From: Microcaldota archaeon
Lineage (GTDB): Archaea; Micrarchaeota; Micrarchaeia; Micrarchaeales; Micrarchaeaceae
Direction: 5' to 3'
Assembly (NCBI GenBank): GCA_021817565.1
Contig: JAKAUP010000007.1
Span: 62,001-126,000, forward strand
Length of the DNA stretch: 64,000 nt
Positions 8,282 to 16,533 of the stretch are shown here, in pieces. Below the pieces are notes generated by a model that saw only the letters and a list, made by a program, of their open reading frames with translations, was not told the DNA's origin and ran no database searches. Position 1 is the first letter of the stretch, and every line of letters begins with the position of its first letter. The position numbers and the translations under genes were made by a program.

Positions 8282-9062
8282 TTCTGTTGGTTGCCAGATT
8301 ATACAAAGTATTTTCTGTACGCATTTGCCTTAAAGCGGCCGATACAGCGGTTGGCACAGCGGTTGGCGCGGCATCCGACACTTCCATCCTAAGATAGGAG
8401 ATTTTTGGATGTTTTGTATTTGATTCGGCATTTCTTTTTTTTACCGTTGTCTGTTCGACCGGGTAGATGCTGTCCATAGTAACTGCTTTATGTTTACCAG
8501 TTATCCATACTATTGTTGGAGTTACTCCAACCTTTTCGCCTATCTCCAAGTGGGGTTGGCGTGTATTTACCTGCACAAATTCTTCTTTTCCATTCGGGTT
8601 TTTTAATCGATAGTAAAAAGCGGGTGGTTTTGATTGTGGTAGTAGGCCCATTCCTCCAAGCCCCATTAAACCTATAAATCCTAAACCAGTTAGTACAGAA
8701 GCCGATGCGACTGCAGCACAACGTTCATCCTCATCTGCAGTTCCCACGAGAACAAGCGCAACTAATCCAAAAGTACAAAGGTAAACCTCTGCGCCAAGTT
8801 CAAGTAGAGTTGGTGATTTTTGTTTATAACCGGTTACTGTGGCCTCCATTGACGGACCTGCCTTAATAGCAATGGCAGATGGTTTAGTTTCGATTACTTT
8901 CTCGATTTTAGGCTGTTCTTTTAGATGTCCGGGCCAATTTTTTTCTGGACCGTGAGTAAGTAAAAGCGTGCCTAGGGCAGCAACAGGTGCTAACACCGCC
9001 AGACCGCTGCCGATCATCACAGCTATCTCTTTGGCGTTTTCTATTACATTTCTCGTTGTCAT
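8259..9062 (-). CDS. Tandem paralogue 3, multi-pass membrane protein of unknown function
   Basis: 267 residues, the shortest and first-transcribed copy of the array. The N-terminus (MTTRNVIENAKEIAVM) resembles copy 2. The central block differs again and includes a DEDERCAA loop between two hydrophobic segments, followed by SVLTGLGFIGLMGLGGMGLL. The soluble region and tail match the other copies. Its upstream sequence (9063-9160) is a diverged version of the spacer found before copies 1 and 2. Family unknown. Confidence 0.75.
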   Translation of the reverse strand: MTTRNVIENAKEIAVMIGSGLAVLAPVAALGTLLLTHGPEKNWPGHLKEQPKIEKVIETKPSAIAIKAGPSMEATVTGYKQKSPTLLELGAEVYLCTFGLVALVLVGTADEDERCAAVASASVLTGLGFIGLMGLGGMGLLPQSKPPAFYYRLKNPNGKEEFVQVNTRQPHLEIGEKVGVTPTIVWITGKHKAVTMDSIYPVEQTTVKKRNAESNTKHPKISYLRMEVSDAAPTAVPTAVSAALRQMRTENTLYNLATNRSLSRTVS

Positions 9063-9256
9063 TCAATCACGGCTATATTATATCTTTCCAGATATATATT
9101 GATTTTGTTGTAGTTTTTCGAAGTTTACCTAGGTTTTTATTCTGCGCCGGATTGGATTATGGCACATATCCTGTTTTTTATTTACACATTCGCCGGATAA
9201 ATGATGATTGGCGTGCCCCTTTGCTTGTTTGTGGTCTGTGGATGACCCCGATGGTA

Positions 9257-9268
9257 AGATATATAATT
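9257..9268 (+). promoter_or_regulatory. TATA box of the PCNA gene
   Basis: AGATATATAATT lies about 50 bp before the proposed TTG start, predicting transcription from about 9290 and a short leader carrying a GGTGA ribosome-binding site. Confidence 0.55.
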
Positions 9269-9312
9269 CTATTCAGCGAGATATTACCAGTTGCTTGTTT
9301 TATGGTGATATA

Positions 9313-10053
9313 TTGTTCGAGATAAAGATAGATGATGCAAAATACTGGAAGAACTGCGTTGATGCGCTTGTCAGGCTTGTTGATGAGGGTATGTTTAGCC
9401 TCTCCAAGGAAGGGATACAGTTCAGGGCAATGGATCCTTCCGGGATAAGCATGGTTTGTTTTGATATGCCCAGCAAGGCCTTCTCAAAGTTCGAGATAGA
9501 AAAGGCTGTTTCCGTAGGGCTCAACTTGGAAAACTTTTACAGGATTTTGTCCAGTGCAAGATCGGACGAACAGCTCACCATGAAAGACTCCGGCGGGCGT
9601 TTCCTTCTTGAGTTCGTAGGGAAGAACAGCAAGAGAAAATACAAACTCCCGATAATCGAGATCCGGAAGAGTTTCGAGAACGAACCGAAAGTTGAGTTCG
9701 AGTCCGATGTTGTGGTAAAGGGAGAATCCATAAAGGAGATAATAAAGGATGCTTCTCTTCTCTCTAATTATATAGGCTTCAAGACCGACAAAAATTCACT
9801 TATAGTCTCGGCAAAAGGCGACTTTGGCGAGCTTGAGGAGGAGCATATGGGAGAGGGGGATGCGATACGCAAGATCGATATAAGGAAACAAGTAAATGCG
9901 ACCTTCAACCTCGAATACCTTGACAGGATGGTAAGCGCATGTCCCTCTGGTAATCATATAGAGATGCATTTCAAGACTGACGCGCTCGTAAAGATAAACT
10001 ACAAGATAGGGGATGCAGAAGTAGTCTATTATCTTGCGCCATATATAGTGTAG
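9313..10053 (+). CDS. pcn: DNA polymerase sliding clamp PCNA
   Basis: Processivity clamp that encircles DNA and tethers polymerase, ligase and FEN1. The 246-residue length and both domains fit archaeal PCNA, with FRAMDPSGISMVCFDMP in the first domain and the C-terminal YYLAPYIV. The track starts at 9208, but the extra residues do not fit the family. TTG at 9313 is chosen because GGTGA stands five bases upstream and the product then begins FEIKIDDAKYW like other clamps. The DJ-1-like gene follows with no gap. Confidence 0.95.
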   Translation: MFEIKIDDAKYWKNCVDALVRLVDEGMFSLSKEGIQFRAMDPSGISMVCFDMPSKAFSKFEIEKAVSVGLNLENFYRILSSARSDEQLTMKDSGGRFLLEFVGKNSKRKYKLPIIEIRKSFENEPKVEFESDVVVKGESIKEIIKDASLLSNYIGFKTDKNSLIVSAKGDFGELEEEHMGEGDAIRKIDIRKQVNATFNLEYLDRMVSACPSGNHIEMHFKTDALVKINYKIGDAEVVYYLAPYIV

Positions 10054-10584
10054 ATGGTTTGCATGAGAGTGTTGGTTTTCATACCTCCCGCAGAATACAA
10101 GGATGACGCCTTGAAACTTGCAACCCTATTCATGGAAAAATGGGGGATCGCCTATGACCTCTCTAGCTATCATACAGGGGAGTGCAGAGGGTCCCAAGGC
10201 CACATTACAAAAGTAAGGATCAATACCAAAGACGCAAGACCTTCTGATTATGGCGCTTTTGTGATAATAGGCGGCGATGGCATCGACAAATACAAGCTCC
10301 CGGAGTTCCGCCCTTTGATAGACATGGTCATAAAATTCAGCAATGAGAACAAAAAGATATGCGCAATAGGGAGCGGGATAAAAATAATACCGCGCGCAAA
10401 CATAATAAAAGGGAAAAGGATCGTTTCCAACCAAAATGGTTCGATAGCGCAGAATGTTTCGCTTTTCCATGGAATACCGTCCGACAAACCTTTTGAAATC
10501 CAGGGAAACATTACAACGATATCAGACAAGGAGGTCTCTTTCATAGAACAGGGACTTGAAGGCTTTATGGGACAGCTTGGATAA
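10054..10584 (+). CDS. DJ-1/PfpI-like protein lacking the catalytic cysteine
   Basis: 176 residues with the flavodoxin-like DJ-1/PfpI fold: an N-terminal strand (RVLVFIPPAEY), YGAFVIIGGDGIDKY, and KICAIGSGIKIIPRANIIKGKRI, which aligns with the PfpI nucleophile elbow. Active members have AICHGP there; this protein has AIGSG, so the nucleophile is Gly106 and the neighbouring His is also absent. C103 lies three residues earlier and might substitute. Protease or deglycase activity is therefore unlikely. It is translationally adjacent to PCNA and followed by RNase P protein 4; a role in either process is unproven. Confidence 0.72.
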   Translation: MVCMRVLVFIPPAEYKDDALKLATLFMEKWGIAYDLSSYHTGECRGSQGHITKVRINTKDARPSDYGAFVIIGGDGIDKYKLPEFRPLIDMVIKFSNENKKICAIGSGIKIIPRANIIKGKRIVSNQNGSIAQNVSLFHGIPSDKPFEIQGNITTISDKEVSFIEQGLEGFMGQLG

Positions 10585-10597
10585 TGGAGCGGTCTGC

Positions 10598-10894
10598 ATG
10601 GGGAAGAATGAGGAAGTTGAGAGGATTGTTTTTGAACGGATATCCCTGCTTTATGAGATGGCAGAGAAGACAGAAGACGATAAACTCTCGAGAAGGTATA
10701 TACGCATTTTAAGGGAAATAGCTAAGCATCACAGAAGGAGGGTGCCGAATGGGATAAAGAGAAAATTTTGCGGCTTTTGCGGCACGCTTTTTTTGAGGAG
10801 TTCTAGTACGGTGCGGCTTTCTAGGAAAGGGTATATCTCGATAAGATGTGGAAGCTGCGGACGCGAGACCCATCTTTTTTACAGGCAGCCTTAA
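10598..10894 (+). CDS. rnp4: RNase P protein component 4 (Rpr2/Rpp21)
   Basis: Zinc-ribbon subunit of archaeal RNase P, which removes tRNA 5' leaders together with RNA and partner proteins. An N-terminal helical region (VERIVFERISLLYEMA) is followed by IKRKFCGFCGTLF and IRCGSCGRE, giving the four zinc cysteines. The ATG at 10598 is preferred over the track start at 10556 because the latter overlaps the DJ-1 gene. The product (98 residues) fits the family. The 3' end overlaps the convergent HIT gene by 4 bp. A candidate RNase P RNA lies elsewhere in the window (about 32.1-32.3 kb). Confidence 0.88.
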   Translation: MGKNEEVERIVFERISLLYEMAEKTEDDKLSRRYIRILREIAKHHRRRVPNGIKRKFCGFCGTLFLRSSSTVRLSRKGYISIRCGSCGRETHLFYRQP

Positions 10895-11298
10895 TCTCCT
10901 ATTGCTTTTATTATGAGCTTGTGCATCCTTTCCCTTTCCAGTTCTGTCATCTCCTTATGCGGCTCAAAATTCGGATGCTTGTGGGGGAGGTATCTCGGTA
11001 TTACGTGTATGTGCGTGTGCATTATCATCTGTCCTGCTGGTCTTTCTATGTTTGTCACTACCTTTATTCCGTCTGCGTCAAGCTTTTCCCTGAATGTTTT
11101 ACCTATCTCTTTTGCAGTCGCCATCATTGAATCTATTGTGGGCTGCGGTGTCTGCAGCAGGTTCCTGTAGTGCTTTGATGGTATGACTAGCATGTGCCCC
11201 AAAGAGGCAGGGAACTTGTCGAATATAACGAAGTGGTCTTGCTTCTTTATAACTACGCCGTCCCCATTTTCATATATTTTGCAGAAAACACATTCCAT
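10891..11298 (-). CDS. HIT family nucleotide hydrolase/transferase
   Basis: 135 residues with the histidine-triad motif MHTHIHVIPRY near residue 95 and an upstream GHMLVIPSKH. The N-terminal CVFC starts the CxxC found in zinc-binding HIT proteins. Members hydrolyse AMP-linked substrates or diadenosine polyphosphates; the exact substrate cannot be read from sequence. It is a single gene convergent with rnp4. Its start is 14 nt from the tRNA-Ile gene on the same strand. Confidence 0.9.
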   Translation of the reverse strand: MECVFCKIYENGDGVVIKKQDHFVIFDKFPASLGHMLVIPSKHYRNLLQTPQPTIDSMMATAKEIGKTFREKLDADGIKVVTNIERPAGQMIMHTHIHVIPRYLPHKHPNFEPHKEMTELERERMHKLIIKAIGD

Positions 11299-11312
11299 TT
11301 GATTACCTTTTA

Positions 11313-11387
11313 TGGGCCTGGAGAGATTTGAACTCTCGACCTACGGCTTATAAGACCGCCGCTCTGACCAGGCTGAGCTACAAGCCC
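11313..11387 (-). tRNA. tRNA-Ile (anticodon UAU)
   Basis: 75-nt cloverleaf on the minus strand. The acceptor GGGCTTG pairs with CAGGCCC (one G-U), the D arm is GCTC/GAGC, and the T arm is GAGAG/CTCTC with loop TTCAAAT. The discriminator is A. The anticodon loop CTTATAA gives UAU, which reads AUA directly. No intron and no encoded CCA. Most archaea read AUA with a CAU tRNA modified to agmatidine, so this anticodon is notable. Confidence 0.9.
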
Positions 11388-11428
11388 ACAGCTTTTATTA
11401 TGATAAAGAAAAGGTTAAAAACCAGAGG

Positions 11429-14400
11429 TCATGGCATGGACAAGTTGTTGCTTATGTAGCTCGGCTTTTGCGGTACTACTGTTGGATTCCCCCCGGTATA
11501 ATTGTCCAGTTTGTATATCCTTATGTCCTGTGTGTAATTTACAAGGTTGACGCCAGTTGCGTTGGTTACGTTTGGATACACTTGCGTGAATCCAGGAAGT
11601 TTTCCAAGGAAGAACCCGCGGTAGTAGTTTGAGCTGTAGAACTCTGACGGAGCGTTTACGACAGTGTCATTAGGCCCGTTTGGCAGGTATATTACCATGA
11701 ATTCTAGGTAGTTTGCGCCTCCTACGCTTATGAGTCCGTTATTGTAGCTCTCCTGTATTACTGCATTGGCCTTTGTCCCGTTGCTGTAGTATAACTGCAA
11801 GGCGCCGTTCTTTGTTGGCACAGGATCCATGCAGAACGTCTGATTAGATAGTGTATAACCGATAACGTTAAGCGTCCTTATGTAAGGCGTTGACGTGTTG
11901 AGCGAACAGTAATCCGATAGCGTCGATTGCGAGCTGTTTTGTGTGAGCGTTGCAAGCGGAACTAGGGTATACACCGGATCGTGCTGCACCTCGCACTGCG
12001 ATGTGCCGAGCAAGTATGGTGCGGATACGTTCTGCTGCTTTGCGGCTGATATTGCGTATTGCTCGGATGTTGCGTTTACGTCCACGCACGCCAGGAAGTC
12101 AAGCGCGCCCCATTTCGGCACTAGCTGGTTGTCGAAAAGTACGTATTCGGTCTGGTTCCCGTTCATCGTATTTGCAAGTTCTGTAGGTCCATACCCTTCC
12201 TTCTGCCCCAAAACGTAAGATGCGGCTGTTGCGTAGTCTTCCTTCGGCACCGAATTGTCGCCTCTTAGCACAGCATTAGAGTTCCCGAACCAATTTATCC
12301 AGTCGCCGTAATCCCACCATGCGAGTATCCTTGGCGCGTACGGACCCACATTCTTTGACATCCATTCTGTCGCTGCAATCCAGTAGCTCGGTATGGTGTT
12401 GCAGTATAACGATGAGCCCATCCCATTTCCATTGTTGCCGAATACCGTACATGCGTTGGATGGGTTTGCGGAATATGTGAACATTGCTGTATATGACCCG
12501 ATGGTTGACTTTATCTCGCCGAGCATTATCGTGTGTGTAAACACCAGCGTCCCTATCATCAGAAGCAGCATTATCGCGAAGAGCGCCCATGCGAACTTCT
12601 TGTACTCTATCTTCCTCCAGTATATGATGTAAATGAGGTAAACTAGCGCAAGTATTGGAGATATGAAGAATATCCCTATGGATAGCAGTGTAAGCACAAG
12701 CGACTCATGATCCTTCGATATCTTTGGACTCCCTTTCCTCCAGTAAAGCCCGTTGTTTATTATGTAAACTGTTTCCCCCAAGAGTATGCAGAAGAGTATT
12801 ATGTATGCGATTGCGAAGTGCGGCAGGTATTTGACCTCTGATATGGCTGCAACGGTAAGCGGTAACGATATCGCAAGGTATAGTATCCCGGTCTTGCTGT
12901 TCCTGAATACTATGCTTACAAGTATCATTATCATGGCAAGCGCGATTATTACCCATATAAGTATCGGAAGGCCGAAGGTATTGGCTGCAAGCAGCCCGAA
13001 CCCGCCGGCAAAGAAGTTATAGCCTAAGCCCGTCGGAGCGTATTCCTGCACCGTCATGAACAGCGGCGATGAGGGCGTTGTGAATTTCTTGCTCAGCGCA
13101 AGATAGGACTTTACAGAGTTGCCTATCGGAGTTGCAAAGATAAGTATAAGCATGATTATTATGAGAAACGCAAGGAATCCCACTTTCTCTATTACATCGT
13201 TCTTGTTTATCAGTATTTTCCTGCTCGCAAGCATCTTTGGCAGATAGTCAAAGACTGCAACAAAAAGCAGTGCCGCCATTCCGAACGATATCGTTATTGG
13301 TATACCAAGTATACTGGGTATTCTTCCTGATAGCGTTGCGTGATACAAATGATAGGGTATCAAGAATAGCGCTATTATGAAAAGCACTATTATGTTCATC
13401 TTGTAGAAATTCTTGTTGTTCTCCCCCCTTAGCACGCTTATGACTCCCTGCACAATTATGTATAGAGCCAACACTCCGGCATCTACTGTGTAATAATGTG
13501 CGCCGAGGAACGTTGATGCGAATGCTATCCCTGCTAGTATTGCGTATCTTGGCTCGTCCATATTCTTTACTGCAAGCAGGTAGGTCGCAAAGAAGAAGAA
13601 GAGCGAAAATATACCCCATGGTTCGAGCAACTGCTCTCCTGATATGAATGTGATGATTATCACGGGGAGCATTACTGTAAGCGCGGCCCCTATGAGCGCT
13701 ATTTTCTTGTCATAATCATAATAAAGAAGCATGAAAACAGAGAACGCGAGAAGCGCCCCGGTGATAGGCGGATATACCCCTGATACGTAGCTCATCAGCG
13801 CGGTGTTGAACGAGGCTGTGCTTGCACCGAAGAATCCGGCGAGCGAGTACCAGTATGCCTCTATGTATGGTATGAGGGGTTGAATGCGCATCACTGTCCC
13901 GCCGCTCACTACTGGCCATGCTGATGTGGATTTATAGAACTGCTGGCCAAAAACCAGTATAGATTTTGTGGCGAGCATGTCAAAGTAAGGGTCGAACTCG
14001 AAGTAGTTTGGCGCGACTGCTATGCTCAATATCATGGTTGAGAAGCCCACAAGCATTATGAGCAGCAATACGATCCAGTGCCAGTTTTCCCTTATGCTAA
14101 AGCGTTTCCCTGTTTGCTTTGGGGTGTACGTGGAGTCGCGTTCCAGCCTCGAAAGAAGCATTGATTCTTCCTGTTCGTGGTCTTTTGTTATGCGTTCCAA
14201 CTCCTTCGTGTGTGCGGATCTGAGCGCGTCCTTTTCCGCGTCTGTGAGTTTTGTTGCAAGTTCAATCTCCTTTTCCTGCTTCCTCTTTATTTCCTCTTCC
14301 TGCTTCATGTGGCTGTCTACCACAGATTTTGCGCTCTCGAATGCCCTAAGCCTGTCCCTTGTTTCGTGTATCCCCTGCCTGAGCTCTGCCTGATCGCTCG

Positions 14401-14740
14401 CTATCCTTTCCTTTTCCGCTTTGTTGAACCCTTTTCTGCTTATGCCTCCTGAAAAGCTGAACACCCCTTGCTGGAAGCACAGCACAAGTCCTATTATGGA
14501 CAGCACGACTGCGTTTGCCTCGAACAGCCCCAACGAAAAGGAGAATGCGTGCACATAGCTTATCGCGTACGATTCCATCCATGTTAGCGTTGGGGGTGCT
14601 ATCATCCCAAGGATAAACCCTATTACCGATATCTCAAAGAAGTGCAGCTTTGTCTTTCTCAGCAATGCAAGCGATAGCAACTCTCCAGGTATAAAGAAGG
14701 TCAGGAATGCAACGATTGCTGTCAAGAGTATGCTAAACAT
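11429..14740 (-). CDS. aglB: Oligosaccharyltransferase AglB/STT3 with N-terminal membrane and coiled-coil extension
   Basis: Transfers lipid-linked glycan to Asn in N-x-S/T sequons at the outer face of the membrane. The catalytic WWDYG signature is present near residue 808 and an acidic loop motif DPYFD near residue 250. About a dozen membrane segments span residues 220-730, followed by a C-terminal globular domain. At 1103 residues it is longer than most AglB proteins. Residues 1-95 form extra membrane helices (FFIPGELLSLAL) and residues about 105-202 a charged coiled coil (KQEEEIKRKQEKEIE) before the usual core. It starts 9 nt after the uS3 stop, so it is probably co-transcribed with ribosomal proteins. 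Confidence 0.92.
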   Translation of the reverse strand: MFSILLTAIVAFLTFFIPGELLSLALLRKTKLHFFEISVIGFILGMIAPPTLTWMESYAISYVHAFSFSLGLFEANAVVLSIIGLVLCFQQGVFSFSGGISRKGFNKAEKERIASDQAELRQGIHETRDRLRAFESAKSVVDSHMKQEEEIKRKQEKEIELATKLTDAEKDALRSAHTKELERITKDHEQEESMLLSRLERDSTYTPKQTGKRFSIRENWHWIVLLLIMLVGFSTMILSIAVAPNYFEFDPYFDMLATKSILVFGQQFYKSTSAWPVVSGGTVMRIQPLIPYIEAYWYSLAGFFGASTASFNTALMSYVSGVYPPITGALLAFSVFMLLYYDYDKKIALIGAALTVMLPVIIITFISGEQLLEPWGIFSLFFFFATYLLAVKNMDEPRYAILAGIAFASTFLGAHYYTVDAGVLALYIIVQGVISVLRGENNKNFYKMNIIVLFIIALFLIPYHLYHATLSGRIPSILGIPITISFGMAALLFVAVFDYLPKMLASRKILINKNDVIEKVGFLAFLIIIMLILIFATPIGNSVKSYLALSKKFTTPSSPLFMTVQEYAPTGLGYNFFAGGFGLLAANTFGLPILIWVIIALAMIMILVSIVFRNSKTGILYLAISLPLTVAAISEVKYLPHFAIAYIILFCILLGETVYIINNGLYWRKGSPKISKDHESLVLTLLSIGIFFISPILALVYLIYIIYWRKIEYKKFAWALFAIMLLLMIGTLVFTHTIMLGEIKSTIGSYTAMFTYSANPSNACTVFGNNGNGMGSSLYCNTIPSYWIAATEWMSKNVGPYAPRILAWWDYGDWINWFGNSNAVLRGDNSVPKEDYATAASYVLGQKEGYGPTELANTMNGNQTEYVLFDNQLVPKWGALDFLACVDVNATSEQYAISAAKQQNVSAPYLLGTSQCEVQHDPVYTLVPLATLTQNSSQSTLSDYCSLNTSTPYIRTLNVIGYTLSNQTFCMDPVPTKNGALQLYYSNGTKANAVIQESYNNGLISVGGANYLEFMVIYLPNGPNDTVVNAPSEFYSSNYYRGFFLGKLPGFTQVYPNVTNATGVNLVNYTQDIRIYKLDNYTGGNPTVVPQKPSYISNNLSMP

Positions 14741-14749
14741 ATAAAGTAC

Positions 14750-15373
14750 CTAAGCATTTGATATTTCCCTCGGTATCTCTATTTTCTTTATCTCCCTGTC
14801 CGGGAAGACGGTGTTTGGCGGCACTATCCTTACCTTTATGCCTATTGCTCCGTGTTTTGGATATGCGGTTGCGTGGCCTTCGTGCACAAGCTTTATCACA
14901 TCCCCAACTTTCGGTATGTATCCTATACTCTTCCTTATCTTTTTCTTCCTTGCGCTCTTAGCTGCGACCTTCCCGCTTATTATTATTTCGGCGCCCAGCG
15001 CCCCCCTTGAGAGTATGTCCTTCAGCGTGCGCTGCATTATCTTCCTGGCATTTATGGATCTTTCTATCTTGTATGCTATGTCTTTTGCCACTATCATCGG
15101 CTCCAGCATCGGGTCATCGATTTCCATTACGTTTATCTGTGGATTCTTGACATCAAACGTCTTTGATATCTGTTCCGTAAGGTCGTTTATCGTCTTTCCC
15201 GACCTGCCTATCACCCTCCCTGGTTTGAGCACGTATACCGTTATTCTTGTAAGTACCGGCGTTCTCTGTATCTCGACCCTTGAGAATCCTGCCTTGGATA
15301 ATGAGTTCTCCATGAATTTTGATATGTTGAGCTTCACTACAGACTCTTCTATAAATTTTTTCTCCGACGTCAT
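14750..15373 (-). CDS. rpsC: Ribosomal protein uS3
   Basis: Small-subunit head protein at the mRNA entry. 207 residues with a KH domain (KPGRVIGRSGKTINDLTEQI) and the C-terminal S3 domain (SRGALGAEIIISGKVAAKSARKK). Its ATG overlaps the uL22 stop by 4 bp. In most archaea uL29 or a translation gene follows; here aglB follows. Confidence 0.96.
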   Translation of the reverse strand: MTSEKKFIEESVVKLNISKFMENSLSKAGFSRVEIQRTPVLTRITVYVLKPGRVIGRSGKTINDLTEQISKTFDVKNPQINVMEIDDPMLEPMIVAKDIAYKIERSINARKIMQRTLKDILSRGALGAEIIISGKVAAKSARKKKIRKSIGYIPKVGDVIKLVHEGHATAYPKHGAIGIKVRIVPPNTVFPDREIKKIEIPREISNA

Positions 15374-16128
15374 TTCTTCCCCTCATCTTCTTTCTTTACA
15401 TCCGCGTCTTTCTCTTTCTGCGCTTTTGGTTTTGCCTCTTGCGCTGCCTCCTCGGTTTCCTTTATCTCCTTGCCTGTTTTATCGTACTTTTTGGGCATTA
15501 CCTGGCCTTTGAGTTCCGGCTGCTTTCTGTGGACTGCCTGCTTCTGCTTCGTTTTCCCTTCCTGCGCCTCCTTCTTTCCCTTCGGTGCGCGTTTCCTGTT
15601 TGTACTGATTATCTCTTGCGTGCGCTTGCTTAGCTTAAGTTTTTCTGGTGACTGCGATACGCCTATTTCCACTTTGGAGAACTCAAGGTCGCTGTGCGCC
15701 ATTGTGTTGTATCCATATCTTCCGTATGGGGAGCCGTGCTGCCTTCCTTTCGGAGGCCTTCTCGAAGCGGTAAACACCTTGTTTGCGGATGCGTGCACGA
15801 CCACAAGCGATTCCCTGTCCATGCCCTTGCTGGCCGCATTGCTTCCCGCATTTACCAAAACTTTCATTACCGCCTTTGCGCATTTAGCCGGAGTCCTTCC
15901 CTTCTTTCCCCCGAGTTCCGGTCTTGCGCCCATACCCTTATTATGCCTCTTGAACTCTACCGGTTCCCCCTCAGTTATACGCTCTAGTACGTCCATTGCC
16001 TGTTCGTATGGCTTGTAGCGTATTGCAGAGCAGACCGCTGAAAGATCCTTGTAGCTCGCGTTGATGTTTGACTGTTGTCCCAGCACTATCTCCGCGCTCC
16101 TTAGCTCCTTGTTTAAAGAATACTTCAA
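15370..16128 (-). CDS. rplV: Ribosomal protein uL22 with charged C-terminal extension
   Basis: Large-subunit protein lining the exit tunnel. The core (about residues 1-165) holds the archaeal uL22 signature, including ELGGKKGRTPAKCAKAV. It is followed by about 85 residues rich in Lys, Glu and Gln (KEAQEGKTKQKQAV) with no recognisable fold, which makes it longer (252) than the usual 150-185. The tail is probably disordered and RNA-contacting. Within the S10-type operon. Confidence 0.93.
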   Translation of the reverse strand: MKYSLNKELRSAEIVLGQQSNINASYKDLSAVCSAIRYKPYEQAMDVLERITEGEPVEFKRHNKGMGARPELGGKKGRTPAKCAKAVMKVLVNAGSNAASKGMDRESLVVVHASANKVFTASRRPPKGRQHGSPYGRYGYNTMAHSDLEFSKVEIGVSQSPEKLKLSKRTQEIISTNRKRAPKGKKEAQEGKTKQKQAVHRKQPELKGQVMPKKYDKTGKEIKETEEAAQEAKPKAQKEKDADVKKEDEGKK

Positions 16129-16136
16129 TCAACCAC

Positions 16137-16529
16137 CTATTTGTTTGCCAGGAACTTGCTCCCTTTTGTCGCCTTTATCCCAGGAGCAGAGTGTTGCACC
16201 CTCTTTGTGGTGTATGAATACTCTCCCAGCCTATGACCAAGCATGTTTGCGTCTATCACGAACTCCTTGAACTCCTTCCCGTTGTGCACCGCGAATGGTA
16301 GTCCTATCCATGAAGGGAGTATAACTGCGTCCCTCGCGTGCGTCCTTATTGGTTTAGTCTTGCCGGCTTTCCTGTTCTTCTCTATTTTCTCCAGCAGTTT
16401 CTTGTACTGCATCGGATTCCTTTTTATAAAGCGGCGTTCCCTTGTGTTCAGCAGTCCGAGATATTCCTTTGGCTCTATCTCCTTTGCCTCTGTCTGCGTC
16501 TTTCCCTTAAATGCTATTCTTTCTGCCAA
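16137..16529 (-). CDS. rpsS: Ribosomal protein uS19
   Basis: Small-subunit head protein. 130 residues with the conserved IRTHARDAVILPSWIG and MLGHRLGEYSYTTKRV segments; the end SAPGIKATKGSKF is typical of archaeal uS19. Located between uL2 and uL22 with very short spacers (4 and 8 nt). Confidence 0.96.
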   Translation of the reverse strand: MAERIAFKGKTQTEAKEIEPKEYLGLLNTRERRFIKRNPMQYKKLLEKIEKNRKAGKTKPIRTHARDAVILPSWIGLPFAVHNGKEFKEFVIDANMLGHRLGEYSYTTKRVQHSAPGIKATKGSKFLANK

Positions 16530-16533
16530 TAAA

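Larger units (their letters stand above)
6267..9062 (-). repeat. Three-copy tandem gene array, 988-bp period
   Basis: Stop codons of the three paralogues are at 6283, 7271 and 8259, exactly 988 bp apart. Each unit carries an upstream region of about 140 bp, a membrane-protein gene and a stop-codon hairpin. The spacers 7129-7262 and 8117-8250 are almost identical. Within the genes, identity is high outside two windows that encode the N-terminus and the central hydrophobic segments. This indicates tandem duplication followed by local replacement or gene conversion. Confidence 0.9.

Noticed and set aside
14811-15512. 233-codon plus-strand ORF opposite uS3 and uL22
   Set aside because: It is a shadow frame of two certain ribosomal protein genes and encodes no recognisable domain.
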